From a virus: a DNA stretch of 31,469 nt. This document shows positions 20,728 to 29,456 of this stretch, one piece after another. A model generated the notes under the pieces. The model was not told the origin of the DNA and searched no databases. It saw nothing but the letters and a program-made list of their open reading frames with translations. Both the position numbers and the translations under genes were made by a program. The stretch's first letter is position 1; each line of letters opens with the position of its first letter. The stretch is from positions 1-31,469 of IMG/VR virus record IMGVR_UViG_3300036852_000056; one strand, written 5' to 3'.

Positions 20728-21738
20728 CTACGGCAATGTGGCATTGGCTACGCCCGCAATGGCGAACACCACGTCCGTGGCTAGGGTGGAGTCGTAGGTG
20801 GCCAGCGCATCGACGCTGACGAGGTATTCCCCGTCACGCCCGTCCGGCTCAAGGTGAACGTCTTGGAACAGCAGGCGGTGATCGATGATGAGGGTCTTGG
20901 TGCCTGAGCCCGTGGCCGTGATCCGCCAGCGCCGTTCAGTCGGAAGAGAGCCCGCCACGGTGAAGATGTCCCAAATGTCCGAGACGGTCGTGGCGCTGAA
21001 CTTGAGCATGGCCGTGACGGAGCACACGCGCTTGCGCAGCCCGATGGCCGAGGCTACATCGGTCGCCGAACCGTATGGACGTAGCGGCTTCTCCTGCTCG
21101 CCGCGGATGCGGTAGCTGACGAGATGCGCCGACAGAGCAGCGAGGGAGCCAAAGGCCGTGGCTACTGTGCCCTGGTTGAGCGTGGTCAGGTGTCCCTCGA
21201 TTGTCTCCAGTACCGATGGGATAGCAAGGGCGGCGGTGGCCGTACCCTTGACGAGGTTCGCCGCCTGGAGATCGGCGCTGACCGTCCACATCGTGTTCTC
21301 GCCCGGGCCGATCTCGTCGTAGCCAAGGTCCACACTGGTCGCCACCACGCCAGTGGCGATCATGTCCTGCGTGTCGTTGTTGACCTCGTAGGTGGCCGAC
21401 TCGTGCGTGGTCGTGGTGGTGCCGGCGGTGTAGGTCTGGGTATACGGTCCGACCCCGGTGTAGACGGGCGCGGCGTACATGTAGCGCAAGACCTGGCCCA
21501 GGTCCTCGAAGCGTGCCTGCGCCGAAATGCTGGCGGTGGCGATGCGAACGCCAGTCGATGCGCGCCCTCCGAGGTGGGCCACCTGCGTACCGAAGTCCTC
21601 TGTCGGGATCTCGGTCGCACGGTCAAGGGTGAACTCCCCCGAGCCCTCGTCAGTCGGGAAGATGGTGGTGGCATCGACCTCGGTGCCGAAGGTGGTTTCC
21701 TTCCCGAGCTGGATGCCACGATAGAGCGATTCAGCCAT
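20728..21738 (-). CDS. Major tail (tube) protein, 336 aa
   Basis: The sequence begins with GIQLGKETTFGTEVDATTIF, a typical start of siphovirus tail-tube proteins (GKExTxGTxVxAT), and has alternating beta strands throughout. The position before the chaperones and tape measure, and a strong terminator behind it, fit the most abundant tail protein. The start at 21738 has SD AAGGAG, which includes part of the upstream stop context (GAGTAG). Confidence 0.8.
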   Translation of the reverse strand: MAESLYRGIQLGKETTFGTEVDATTIFPTDEGSGEFTLDRATEIPTEDFGTQVAHLGGRASTGVRIATASISAQARFEDLGQVLRYMYAAPVYTGVGPYTQTYTAGTTTTTHESATYEVNNDTQDMIATGVVATSVDLGYDEIGPGENTMWTVSADLQAANLVKGTATAALAIPSVLETIEGHLTTLNQGTVATAFGSLAALSAHLVSYRIRGEQEKPLRPYGSATDVASAIGLRKRVCSVTAMLKFSATTVSDIWDIFTVAGSLPTERRWRITATGSGTKTLIIDHRLLFQDVHLEPDGRDGEYLVSVDALATYDSTLATDVVFAIAGVANATLP

Positions 21739-21741
21739 TGC

Positions 21742-21951
21742 CTACTCCTTGTCGGACTTGCTATCCGCCGTGGAGGCGGCTGGCTTGGACTCCGAATAAA
21801 TGCCAGTGGCGAGCAATGCCCGCTTGACGGCTGCTCTGTCTTTGCCGTGACGCCCGCCCGCCAGAGCTTCGAGGTCGTCATCGGTCAGGTCGCGTGCGGG
21901 GACGCCCATGACGAACGGCACGCCCTCCTCATTGCCGGTGTAGCGCAGCAT
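21742..21951 (-). CDS. Small head-tail module protein, 69 aa
   Basis: It reads MLRYTGNEEGVPFVMGVPAR with DLTDDDLEALAGG following, then AVKRALLATGIYSE and an acidic, lysine-containing tail. The pattern GVPARDLTxDDLEAL is like small helical adaptors found before tail-tube genes. The SD TAGGAG contains the upstream stop codon. Function unknown. Confidence 0.6.
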   Translation of the reverse strand: MLRYTGNEEGVPFVMGVPARDLTDDDLEALAGGRHGKDRAAVKRALLATGIYSESKPAASTADSKSDKE

Positions 21952-21960
21952 GGGTATCTC

Positions 21961-22359
21961 CTAATCGAGGTCTAGGACGGCTTCCAGTTCGGCTTCCGCG
22001 ATACGCAGGGCCTCGTCATCCCAACGGTCGGCGGTGCGCTCAATGAATGGGTTGGGTCGGATACGCCCACGGAAGGCACCGGCTCGGGTGTAGCGGTCCT
22101 TCGTTCCACCTTGGACGATGGGATTCAGACGGTGGCGGGCGCTCACCACCGAGCCCGGTCGGTCGCGTCTGGCGTTCCTGGCGCGGACGGTAGGCTTGAG
22201 TCTGCGGGGTTTCGGCGGGGCCTCGGCACGCGCCTTGCCAGCCAAGAAGTTGCCCGCCTTCTTGGTGGCCTTCTTGAGCGCGTTGCTTGTGTCGCGGCTG
22301 CTCAGGTCATCGAGGGCCTCGGTGACTTCGGAGGAATCGACCCGTATGACGAGCGGCAT
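21961..22359 (-). CDS. HK97 gp10-like neck protein, 132 aa
   Basis: The ATG at 22359 shares one base with the upstream stop (TGATG); 11 further upstream codons lie in the preceding gene. The protein shows SSEVTEALDDLSSRDTSNAL, KKATKKAGNFLAGKARAEAP and a basic middle, the pattern of HK97 gp10/neck proteins (KAxxKAGxxLxxxARxxAPxxTGxL). This family sits at the head-tail interface. Confidence 0.7.
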   Translation of the reverse strand: MPLVIRVDSSEVTEALDDLSSRDTSNALKKATKKAGNFLAGKARAEAPPKPRRLKPTVRARNARRDRPGSVVSARHRLNPIVQGGTKDRYTRAGAFRGRIRPNPFIERTADRWDDEALRIAEAELEAVLDLD

Positions 22360-22820
22360 CAGACGGCTACCGTCACGGTGTCCTCGGTCCACACCCTAGC
22401 CACGAAATGCCAAGCGTGGTACTCCGTCCCGGCGTAGGTGTACGAGTCGAAGTCGTAGTCACTAGTGACGACGGCCTTCATCACCACCGGAGCAAGGCCG
22501 AGCTTCATCTGCCCCTGCAAGGCTCCGCGCATGACCGGCCACCACAAGTAGATCCTATGTAGGTCCACCGGCTGATCGCCCGACGCCTTGTTGAGCAACA
22601 GGTACACATCGAAGTCGTGCTGATCCTTGATGCGCGCAGACGGGAAGCCCTCGGGCATCCCGAGCTCCCCCGAAGGCGGAGTGACGATGACGTAAGGCGT
22701 ATCGGGGATGTTGTTGGGCAGCCGTGCCGTGGCGCCTGCGAGCGTGTAGCCGGTAGGCGGAGTGGCCGCCGCGAAGCGTGCCGCGATCGCATCGGCGATG
22801 GCCAGCAGATCGGTCGCCAT
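22359..22820 (-). CDS. Head-tail joining or tail-terminator-like protein, 153 aa
   Basis: The N-terminal helix LLAIADAIAARFAAATPPTG and the strands YVIVTPPSGEL, HDFDVYLLLNKAS and YHAWHFVARVW resemble small alpha/beta tail-terminator and stopper proteins. It follows the connector, as such genes do. Exact class (stopper or terminator) cannot be decided from the sequence. Confidence 0.6.
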   Translation of the reverse strand: MATDLLAIADAIAARFAAATPPTGYTLAGATARLPNNIPDTPYVIVTPPSGELGMPEGFPSARIKDQHDFDVYLLLNKASGDQPVDLHRIYLWWPVMRGALQGQMKLGLAPVVMKAVVTSDYDFDSYTYAGTEYHAWHFVARVWTEDTVTVAV

Positions 22821-23434
22821 CAGGCCACCAGGGCTGAGCGGTAGCGGTCCAGCGTGTGCTTGAACTCGGGCGCCACGATCTTGGTCACGATCGGTGCGCC
22901 CGTCTCATCGGAGCCAACGATGTCGGTCATGCCCGACTGCCGCCCGTGCCACGCACGCGTAGCGATGTTGAGGGCGACCGCTCTTACGTCGTCAGGCACC
23001 GCCGCGAATCCGGCGGTCATCGTGACCTTGATGGTCCCGTAGCCACGGTAGAAATAGGTTCCCGTATTGAGGACGATCTGCGTGGCCGGCTCACCATTGA
23101 GCAGATTGAGCGGGCGCAGGAAGTATTCGGTGCTGGCCACGGTCGTGAAGGCGCCGCCTGTGGTAGTCGCGGTCTCCAGCAACGTCACAGCCCGCACGCC
23201 GAGCCGGAACAGGTCCAGCGTAGAACGGTCAGGGTTGTCCGGTCCCCCGCCGTCGAAGGTGTACACCGCCGACGCCACCGGACCCATGACCCGCCCGGTG
23301 TACGCCTCGACCCATTGGTTCGTCTCATCCACGATCTCGGTCAGGATCGCGTCACGGGTGGCATCAACCGAGGTGTTACCGGTCCGCGCCTTGAGTTGAG
23401 CGAGCGTGACGTAGACGCCGAGGGCGGTGGCCAT
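22820..23434 (-). CDS. Head-tail connector (gp6/gp15-like adaptor), 204 aa
   Basis: The beginning YVTLAQLKARTGNTSVDATR and ILTEIVDETNQWVEAYTGR is the helical start of adaptor proteins that sit under the portal. A beta-rich insertion (TVASTEYFLRPLNLLNGEPA) and the C-terminal helix DDVRAVALNIATRAWHGRQS complete the family pattern. It is preceded by TAGGAGCACCC. Confidence 0.75.
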   Translation of the reverse strand: MATALGVYVTLAQLKARTGNTSVDATRDAILTEIVDETNQWVEAYTGRVMGPVASAVYTFDGGGPDNPDRSTLDLFRLGVRAVTLLETATTTGGAFTTVASTEYFLRPLNLLNGEPATQIVLNTGTYFYRGYGTIKVTMTAGFAAVPDDVRAVALNIATRAWHGRQSGMTDIVGSDETGAPIVTKIVAPEFKHTLDRYRSALVA

Positions 23435-23442
23435 GGGTGCTC

Positions 23443-23553
23443 CTAGCGACGGCGAGAGGGACGCCCAACGGGCGGGCCAGTGGAAGATCCGGGTGGCGGT
23501 TCGGGCGAGGCAACCGCAAAGGCGGTTGGCTCGAAAGCATCAGGGTTGAACAT
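23443..23553 (-). CDS. Small proline/arginine-tailed protein, 36 aa
   Basis: It starts at 23553 with a TGATG overlap and stops in the TAG of the TAGGAG SD of the connector gene. It reads MFNPDAFEPTAFAVASPEPP and ends PVGRPSRRR. Short FxPxAFxxxAF sequences are familiar in phage structural operons between fibre and head-tail genes, without known function. Confidence 0.55.
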   Translation of the reverse strand: MFNPDAFEPTAFAVASPEPPPGSSTGPPVGRPSRRR

Positions 23554-24527
23554 CAATCCACCTTCGTCAGCAGCAGCGAGCTGCCACGCATCGCCCGCAC
23601 CACGAGGCTGGCAAGCTCGGCTGCCATGAGCAATCGGAGGTTGCCGATCGTCGACGCCACAAAGACGCCTTCGATCGTCATGAGCAGGTTGGCATTGGCA
23701 GTGTCCACACCGATCGTCACGCCAGGGCGGGTGTTCTTGAGACGGGCTGTCTTAACCTCCATCAGCCCAGCCGCCGTTCCGACACCCTGCTGGTCGGCGA
23801 TGCCCGTCGCTGCTGCACCTCCGGTCGAGCCGAAGTAGGCGTTGGACACGAACTCAGTCAGCGTGCCAGAGTGATCGACCACGAACTCCACACCGGTCGT
23901 AGTGGCCGTGGTCTGATAGATGACCCGATACACAAACTGGTAGGTTCCAGCTGCCAGAGAAGCGACGGTGAGCGAAGTCAGCTCCACCAGCGTGATGCCG
24001 GTGATGTCGGCCTGATTCGCCGTCAGCGCCCGCGTCGTGATACGCGGGTCATTGCCTCCCCCACCATGTGAGTGACCCGCCGCCAGCGCAGCAGCATCGA
24101 CCAGGGCCAGGAGTGACCGTCCGTATGCCGTCGTAGAAAGCGCAGCGATGGCAGTCAGGTCAGAGTCGATGGGCTGGTAGGCGTTGGCTTCCGCAGTGGT
24201 CAGATACTCGGGGTGCGGATCGACCGCTTGTTCATGCGCCGTGACCTTGGCGGCAGCCTCTGCGCTCGTTTCGTAGACAGGGTGCGGATTAGCGGCAGCC
24301 TCATGGGTGGTAATCGCTCCGGTGACTTCGGAGTCCCGCGCGATCCCTGTGGGGATATCCGCATCGACATGAGCGTGAGCAGTCGGGGTCCGAGCGTCCG
24401 ACAGGCGCGGATCGGTGTCGGCCACCACTCCCTCGATGACGTGATTCTCGTTCCAGTTAGACGGCTGGATCAGGTTCGGGTTGCCCGAATCAGAGGCCGC
24501 CGAAACCTTGACGTGGGCGACGCGCAT
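23553..24527 (-). CDS. Fibre-like protein within the head module, 324 aa
   Basis: Residues 45-130 hold repeats familiar from fibres (ITTHEAAANPHPVYETSAEA, then VTAHEQAVDPHPEYLTTAEA, and YQPIDSDLTAIAALSTTAYG). The C-terminal 170 residues are a beta domain (VASLAAGTYQFVYRVIYQTT, later TRPGVTIGVDTANANLLMTI) common as a fibre head. Its place between capsid and connector genes suggests a head fibre or collar whisker rather than a tail fibre. The SD is TAGGAGG. Confidence 0.65.
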   Translation of the reverse strand: MRVAHVKVSAASDSGNPNLIQPSNWNENHVIEGVVADTDPRLSDARTPTAHAHVDADIPTGIARDSEVTGAITTHEAAANPHPVYETSAEAAAKVTAHEQAVDPHPEYLTTAEANAYQPIDSDLTAIAALSTTAYGRSLLALVDAAALAAGHSHGGGGNDPRITTRALTANQADITGITLVELTSLTVASLAAGTYQFVYRVIYQTTATTTGVEFVVDHSGTLTEFVSNAYFGSTGGAAATGIADQQGVGTAAGLMEVKTARLKNTRPGVTIGVDTANANLLMTIEGVFVASTIGNLRLLMAAELASLVVRAMRGSSLLLTKVD

Positions 24528-24553
24528 CGGGGGTGCCTCCTAGTACAAGGCAT

Positions 24554-24580
24554 GGCCGGGGTGGTACTAGCACCCCGACC
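24554..24580 (-). other. Hairpin between head genes
   Basis: GGCCGGGGTG (24554-24563) and CACCCCGACC (24571-24580) form a ten-base stem with one G-U pair and a seven-base loop. No T-tract follows. It fills the 112-base gap at 24528-24639, the largest in the structural operon, which holds no gene. Confidence 0.55.
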
Positions 24581-24639
24581 GTCAACTATGGTGCGACACA
24601 ATCCCCCGCCTTGGCTATTGGACGTTCGACCGACGACTG

Positions 24640-25206
24640 CTAGGCCGAATAGATGACAGTCACATCTGAGGCCGCTGCGAGGGTGACCGACAAGAACCCG
24701 CCGACATCCACGTCGTAATAGTAGGTGCCCTCAGCGATACTCGACTTGAGCGTCGCGAACGTGCCAGCCGCATCGGTCAATGTCACGGTCCCCGCGGCGG
24801 TGGTATTGATCACGATCGCGTGGAGCTGCCCCTGACTATCTAGGATTCCCCCGCCTGCGGCGGCACCGACCACAAGCGTGTCATTCGTGCCGGCGATGAC
24901 CCAGCCGGCACCTACCACATCGGTGACAGTCACAAACCACTTGGTCCCGGTCGCAACCGCATCCGCGAGCGGCGTGATGGTATCGGTGATGACATTGCCG
25001 CGCAGATCCGTGCCGGTGACGGCGATAGTGCCGAGCGTGTCGGTCGTGACGACGGTGGTATGGGTAACCGTGATGCGCCGCGCACCAGGGGTAGTGGGCA
25101 TAGTGGCGTTGGCTACCGTGTAGGCGCCCACGATCATGTTGGTGGTGGTGACGAAGCGATTGGCTACCGCCGGGTTAGCAGCACTGAGTCGGAGCTTACT
25201 GGCCAT
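24640..25206 (-). CDS. Putative head decoration or stabilising protein, 188 aa
   Basis: The protein is nearly all beta strand and small residues (TPGARRITVTHTTVVTTDTL, GTIAVTGTDLRGNVITDTIT), as in immunoglobulin-like capsid decoration proteins. It lies soon after the capsid gene and before the fibre-like gene. No specific family is recognised. Confidence 0.55.
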   Translation of the reverse strand: MASKLRLSAANPAVANRFVTTTNMIVGAYTVANATMPTTPGARRITVTHTTVVTTDTLGTIAVTGTDLRGNVITDTITPLADAVATGTKWFVTVTDVVGAGWVIAGTNDTLVVGAAAGGGILDSQGQLHAIVINTTAAGTVTLTDAAGTFATLKSSIAEGTYYYDVDVGGFLSVTLAAASDVTVIYSA

Positions 25207-25207
25207 C

Positions 25208-25519
25208 TCAGCGGCCCTTGAACGAGTCGGTCGTGATCGCCTTGCCAGCGGCCGGTTCGGGCTCCGGCTCCAGCTCTAGCTCAGGCTCCTTTGCCTTGCG
25301 GCGAATGCTCAGTCGTCGCTTCTCGCCGGGTGCGGAGGTGGCTTGCTCGACTGCGCGCACCGTTCCCGCGCGCAGCACGAGCGGGGCAAAATGGTTCGGC
25401 ATCTTCTTGATGGCCGGATCGTCGGCGGGTACGACCTCGCCCGCGTGGTATTCGACCTCGGCCCCGTTGAGATGGCCGACGAATGAATCGGTGACGGTGT
25501 AGTGCGTAGGCGCAGCCAT
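25208..25519 (-). CDS. Small head-module protein with acidic repeat tail, 103 aa
   Basis: The ATG at 25519 is chosen because GGAGG lies nine bases upstream; an ATG at 25528 would overlap that SD. The N-terminal 60 residues are beta-type (HYTVTDSFVGHLNGAEVEYH), followed by a basic patch (EKRRLSIRRKAK) and EPELELEPEPEP. Small proteins like this are common after capsid genes. Role unknown. Confidence 0.6.
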   Translation of the reverse strand: MAAPTHYTVTDSFVGHLNGAEVEYHAGEVVPADDPAIKKMPNHFAPLVLRAGTVRAVEQATSAPGEKRRLSIRRKAKEPELELEPEPEPAAGKAITTDSFKGR

Positions 25520-25546
25520 GCGGATCATCCTCCAGGGGGGTGGGGT

Positions 25547-25576
25547 GAGGGATGGCGACCGATGCCGCCATCCCTC
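25547..25576 (-). terminator. Perfect hairpin after the capsid gene
   Basis: GAGGGATGGCG (25547-25557) and CGCCATCCCTC (25566-25576) form a perfect 11-bp stem with an eight-base loop, 14 bases beyond the capsid stop. No T-tract follows, so it may slow rather than end transcription, or protect the 3' end of the capsid message. Confidence 0.6.
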
Positions 25577-25589
25577 GACAGAGCTACGC

Positions 25590-28067
25590 CTAGGTCAGGT
25601 AGCGCAGCGTGCGACCGGCATCCACGTTGATGGGCGCCGCGTGATTGCGGTACATGAAGTACAGCGCCTGCTGGCCGGTGGCCAGGGCAGACGAGTTGAG
25701 GATGAACGGGATGAACTGCACGCTCATGCCCACCCGCTCCACGATCACGTAGGACTGCGGAGCGAGCAATGTCCCGATCACGATGTTGGCCGTCTGCGCT
25801 GTCGGCAGCGAAGGCGACTCGTTGACGGGATAGCCCAGCAGCCGAAGGCCAGTGTTGCCCGCGCGATCGAGCTCGGGAATCCCGACAGACTGGTACTGCT
25901 GGCCACCGAACAGCTTGCCGCCCGTCGTCTCCAGCGTCTGGAAACGACGGATGGACTGGCGATTCAGGAACCACTGCGCACCGAAGCGATGCCGTACCGG
26001 CAACGCCGCCTCGACTGCATCCGCATCGGCCGCTGCGAGGGTAACCGACGTGGCCGTGGTGATCGAGGTATAGGCACCCGTGGTGCCGTTGACGGGACCG
26101 ACGCCAATAGACGCGGTGCCCGCACCGGCACCAGTGGCCCACGAAGTCTCTTCCTCGTTATCCTTGGCCTCCTGAATAAGGACGGCCATCTCGGACGCGA
26201 GGTCGGTGCGGTCCTGGAACATTTCGAAGCTAGCCGTGATCTGGCCCTGTGCCCGCTTCACGATGTACTGCGGCTGAGCGAAGGTCGGCCCCTGCTCAAT
26301 GGCGGCCGCAGCCTCAGTGGTGCGGGTCGCCACGACCGCCGTGGCGGTCAGCGCGTTCCACGTATCGGTGCCGACGATGTTCACGACGCGGCAGGCGCGC
26401 CGGTACGGGTTGACCGCACCGGACCATGCACCGATGGCGATGACGGTCGGGTCGAAGGCGAACGGGACGGTAAACCCGCCTGTCGCATCCACGCCCACCG
26501 CCAGCGCCGTACCGCGCTGCTCCTCGGGGGTCAGGCCGATGGTGCTGCCCTTGGCCTTGATGATCTTCTCGAACGCACGCAGGTAGACGGGCGATCCGGT
26601 GTACTTGATGCGCCGCGCGAGTTCCCCATCGGGACTGTCGTGATGATCGAGCAGATCGGCGATCTTGTCCCGGCTGCGCGCCTCGTCGGCGAGCCCGTAG
26701 GGGAACGATGCCTTCTCGGTGATGCGCATGGCGTCGTCGCGGAATTCGACCACGCGACCCTCAAACGAGGTCGCTCGTGACTCCGGGCTGTGCAGCTCGG
26801 ACTCGGACTTGCGGTTGATCTGGTTGACGGTCTTCGTGGGCTCGAACACGCGCTCGACCTTGGCCGGATCGGCCGCGCGCTCGATGAGCACCGCCTGGCG
26901 CGACTCCCACGCCTCGAGGTCCTTGCCAAGCTTGTCGCGCTCGTCAACGTCGGCGTTCCAATGCACCTGCTCCTCGTCAGGCAGGATGCCCGGATAAGCC
27001 GACGCCTGGCGCGCGAGCGCCTCATTGAGTTCATCGAAACGAGCCCGCTTGTCTTCGATGGTCGTAAGGGGTTCCACTGGTTCACTCCTTGAATCAGAAG
27101 GCCCGCTCTCAAGCGGACTCTCGGGGACTGGCGCCGGTTCGTCCGGCGGCGGTTCGATCCGCGGAGTGTCCGGCTGCGACGGCTCCTCGATGGGAGTGTC
27201 GTCCGGCGGCTCGTCGGATGGGGGTGCGGCTTCGGTATCGACCGAAGTGCGGGCGACTTGTGCTGATCGCAGCAGCGCCTCGAACTGCTCGGGGTCGCGG
27301 CTGCGCTGATAGAAGGTATCGGTAGTCGAGCGGGCTCCGACCGTGGCCTTGGGATTGGCCGGGAAGGTAACCGGGCCGAACTCATAGACCCGCGCCTCGG
27401 TGATGGTCCGCTCGGGTAGGCCCTCGGGGTTGTGATCCGAACGCTCGGGACTGTGGTCCCACACGTCCTTCTCGACGGTGAAGCGGAAGGATGAACCATA
27501 GGCCCCTGCCATCAGGCCCGGTGCGAGGTCGCGGTTGTAGGACGTGTCGAACAGCGGCACGATATAGGCCGGACCGATGTTATCGGAGCGCAACTCCTCG
27601 ATACGGCCTAGCACCTTGTTGCCGATCTGCGGGTCCTGGCCGTGGTCATACAGGACCTTCATCTGGTCGCGGCTCTCGCGCATCGTTTTCTGGAAGGCGC
27701 GCGGGCTCACGCTCTCTAGGAAGTGACCTTCGAGGAACGAATCGACCTCGTACCAATCCCCATAGGTCGAGAAGTGGCCCACCATCGTCGGCATTTCACC
27801 ATCACTGGCACGGGCCTCGACGGCTGAAGCCACGGCACGAGTAACAGGGAACGGCAAGCGGGCAGGTGGAACCGTAGCCAAGTCTTCAGGTCTCAGGTGT
27901 CCAGCCATAGAGTTCACTCCTGGTTCGTTGGCGTACAAAGCGGCGAGCTGTTTCTGGGCAGCAGCCTTAGTGGCATGGCAACCAGCTACCGATGAATCAC
28001 TGTCCTTGATGACAGCGAAAGGCTTAGAGTCAGAGCATTCCTTGGATGAGCCGATATGCCAGGGCAT
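25590..28067 (-). CDS. Fused prohead protease and HK97-fold major capsid protein, 825 aa
   Basis: Residues 1-50 are a small Trp/Cys domain (CSDSKPFAVIKDSDSSVAGC, then QKQLAALYANEPG). Residues 90-245 are an S78-type prohead protease, with H142 in LYDHG and S192 in AYGSSFRF as the probable catalytic pair. A proline- and acid-rich linker (275-335) leads into a coiled coil like the capsid delta domain (340-400). Residues about 500-825 are an HK97-fold capsid protein (GVDATGGFTVPFAF, ITASFEMFQDRTDLASEMAV, GYPVNESPSLP). The start follows GGAGG with five-base spacing. A second start at 27908, with AGGAG, would remove the first domain. Cleavage probably frees mature capsid protein. Confidence 0.85.
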   Translation of the reverse strand: MPWHIGSSKECSDSKPFAVIKDSDSSVAGCHATKAAAQKQLAALYANEPGVNSMAGHLRPEDLATVPPARLPFPVTRAVASAVEARASDGEMPTMVGHFSTYGDWYEVDSFLEGHFLESVSPRAFQKTMRESRDQMKVLYDHGQDPQIGNKVLGRIEELRSDNIGPAYIVPLFDTSYNRDLAPGLMAGAYGSSFRFTVEKDVWDHSPERSDHNPEGLPERTITEARVYEFGPVTFPANPKATVGARSTTDTFYQRSRDPEQFEALLRSAQVARTSVDTEAAPPSDEPPDDTPIEEPSQPDTPRIEPPPDEPAPVPESPLESGPSDSRSEPVEPLTTIEDKRARFDELNEALARQASAYPGILPDEEQVHWNADVDERDKLGKDLEAWESRQAVLIERAADPAKVERVFEPTKTVNQINRKSESELHSPESRATSFEGRVVEFRDDAMRITEKASFPYGLADEARSRDKIADLLDHHDSPDGELARRIKYTGSPVYLRAFEKIIKAKGSTIGLTPEEQRGTALAVGVDATGGFTVPFAFDPTVIAIGAWSGAVNPYRRACRVVNIVGTDTWNALTATAVVATRTTEAAAAIEQGPTFAQPQYIVKRAQGQITASFEMFQDRTDLASEMAVLIQEAKDNEEETSWATGAGAGTASIGVGPVNGTTGAYTSITTATSVTLAAADADAVEAALPVRHRFGAQWFLNRQSIRRFQTLETTGGKLFGGQQYQSVGIPELDRAGNTGLRLLGYPVNESPSLPTAQTANIVIGTLLAPQSYVIVERVGMSVQFIPFILNSSALATGQQALYFMYRNHAAPINVDAGRTLRYLT

Positions 28068-29456
28068 TCACGCCTCCACCGGCATCGTTGGTTTGCCATT
28101 GCTGGGCGCGGGTTCAGTCATGGAACCAGGAGGCTGGAGCTGGACCGATACCAGACCAGTCCACTTGAGCAGGCTCATGTCTTCGGCGTTCACCGCCTTG
28201 ATTACCGAGGGCGGGTCGTATCCGCCGTCCGTTAGGGCGCGAATGGTCTGCGCCTTGATCTGCTGAATCTCGGCAGCGTCCTTACGGTCCTCACGCAAGA
28301 ATGGGATGGCACTGGCATCGACCCACAACTGCGAGCCGGGCGGCGGCTTGATAAGCGTCTCCATCGAGCCGCAGAAGTTGCCCCATAGCCACCACAGCGT
28401 CTTATCGGCGACAAGGCGCCGGGCCGCACCGAAGTTGCCCGCATTGAGGCTCGCGCCCTGCAACCCCTCGGATAGTCCGGCGATGGCCGGATGGATGCCA
28501 CCGGCCGCCGCCATGCGCGTCTCGCCCGCTCCCTGGGTAGCCTTGAACTCCAACTGCTGGAGATCCTTGCCAACCACGGTGACATCTGCGCCCGCGGTGA
28601 GATACAAGGTGCGGTAGGCGTTAGCGACTCCGGTATGACCGGTGTCAATGATCTTGCGCCACTCATCGAACTGCGCCTTGGTCGGAGCATCGGGACGCTT
28701 GACGACCATCTGCGGCGTGGCGCCACTCTCGAAGAACTTGAGTTTATGCGTGGTGGCCGCCGAATCGCCCATGATCTCGCGCACAATGGGCGTGATCCAG
28801 CTCATACCACGCACGTGGGCTTCTGGATCAGGAATGGGGGCAAAGTGAGCAATCTGGCTGCGTTGCAGATATTCGGGCGGATTACCGCTGTGTTCTCCAC
28901 CGGGATAAAAGATGACGCCCAGGAATTCGGCATTGAGGTCATCGGATGACACATCGGGATCGTCGGTCCCGAATACCATCGTCACCCATCCCGGATGCAG
29001 CCGCTTGATCTGGTCGAGGCCGCGAATCCTGCGACGGGTGGCGTAGAAGTTGCCGGCGATGTCGGCGTCGGTAATGGCACGCGCCAACAGATCGCCGGTT
29101 GTGGCGTTGGCCCACGGGTGTTGCAGAATGTCGAGGTTCGGGTCGCCAAACAGGTGACCATCAGCAAAGCCCCGATACCGGAAGCGAGCCTGCGAGAACA
29201 ATGCCAGCCGATCACGCATGATCGAAAAAACGATGCTGTTGCCCTTATAGGCCCGCTGCACGTAGCTCGTGAAGTTGGACTCGATCTCCTCCTCGCGCGA
29301 ACCAGGCGTGGTGAGTTTGAGGTTGTCGAGCGGATACGTCTGACCGTCGAAGTTGATATACGGCCAGAAGTTATCGACGCCCGGCAGCCACGCAGGGATC
29401 ACCGTCGAACGCGACGGCCCGATCATCCATTCAGTGAAGCGTTCAATCAGCCCCAT
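28068..29456 (-). CDS. Portal protein (HK97 type), 462 aa
   Basis: The middle has portal-family features: SNFTSYVQRAYKGNSIVFSI, LDILQHPWANATTGDLLARA, and the AHFAPIPDPEAHVRGMSWIT segment followed by KFFESGATPQMVVKRPDAPT, which is the FFxNGAxPxGxL-type motif. The start is set at the ATG at 29456, overlapping the terminase end by ten bases; a start 11 codons earlier lies deeper inside terminase. The portal forms the dodecameric DNA channel of the head. Confidence 0.9.
   Translation of the reverse strand: MGLIERFTEWMIGPSRSTVIPAWLPGVDNFWPYINFDGQTYPLDNLKLTTPGSREEEIESNFTSYVQRAYKGNSIVFSIMRDRLALFSQARFRYRGFADGHLFGDPNLDILQHPWANATTGDLLARAITDADIAGNFYATRRRIRGLDQIKRLHPGWVTMVFGTDDPDVSSDDLNAEFLGVIFYPGGEHSGNPPEYLQRSQIAHFAPIPDPEAHVRGMSWITPIVREIMGDSAATTHKLKFFESGATPQMVVKRPDAPTKAQFDEWRKIIDTGHTGVANAYRTLYLTAGADVTVVGKDLQQLEFKATQGAGETRMAAAGGIHPAIAGLSEGLQGASLNAGNFGAARRLVADKTLWWLWGNFCGSMETLIKPPPGSQLWVDASAIPFLREDRKDAAEIQQIKAQTIRALTDGGYDPPSVIKAVNAEDMSLLKWTGLVSVQLQPPGSMTEPAPSNGKPTMPVEA

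Noticed and set aside
25518-26780. Long plus-strand frame of 420 codons
   Set aside because: It is antisense to the major capsid protein, is rich in Arg, Gly and His as expected from a GC-rich shadow frame, and matches no family.
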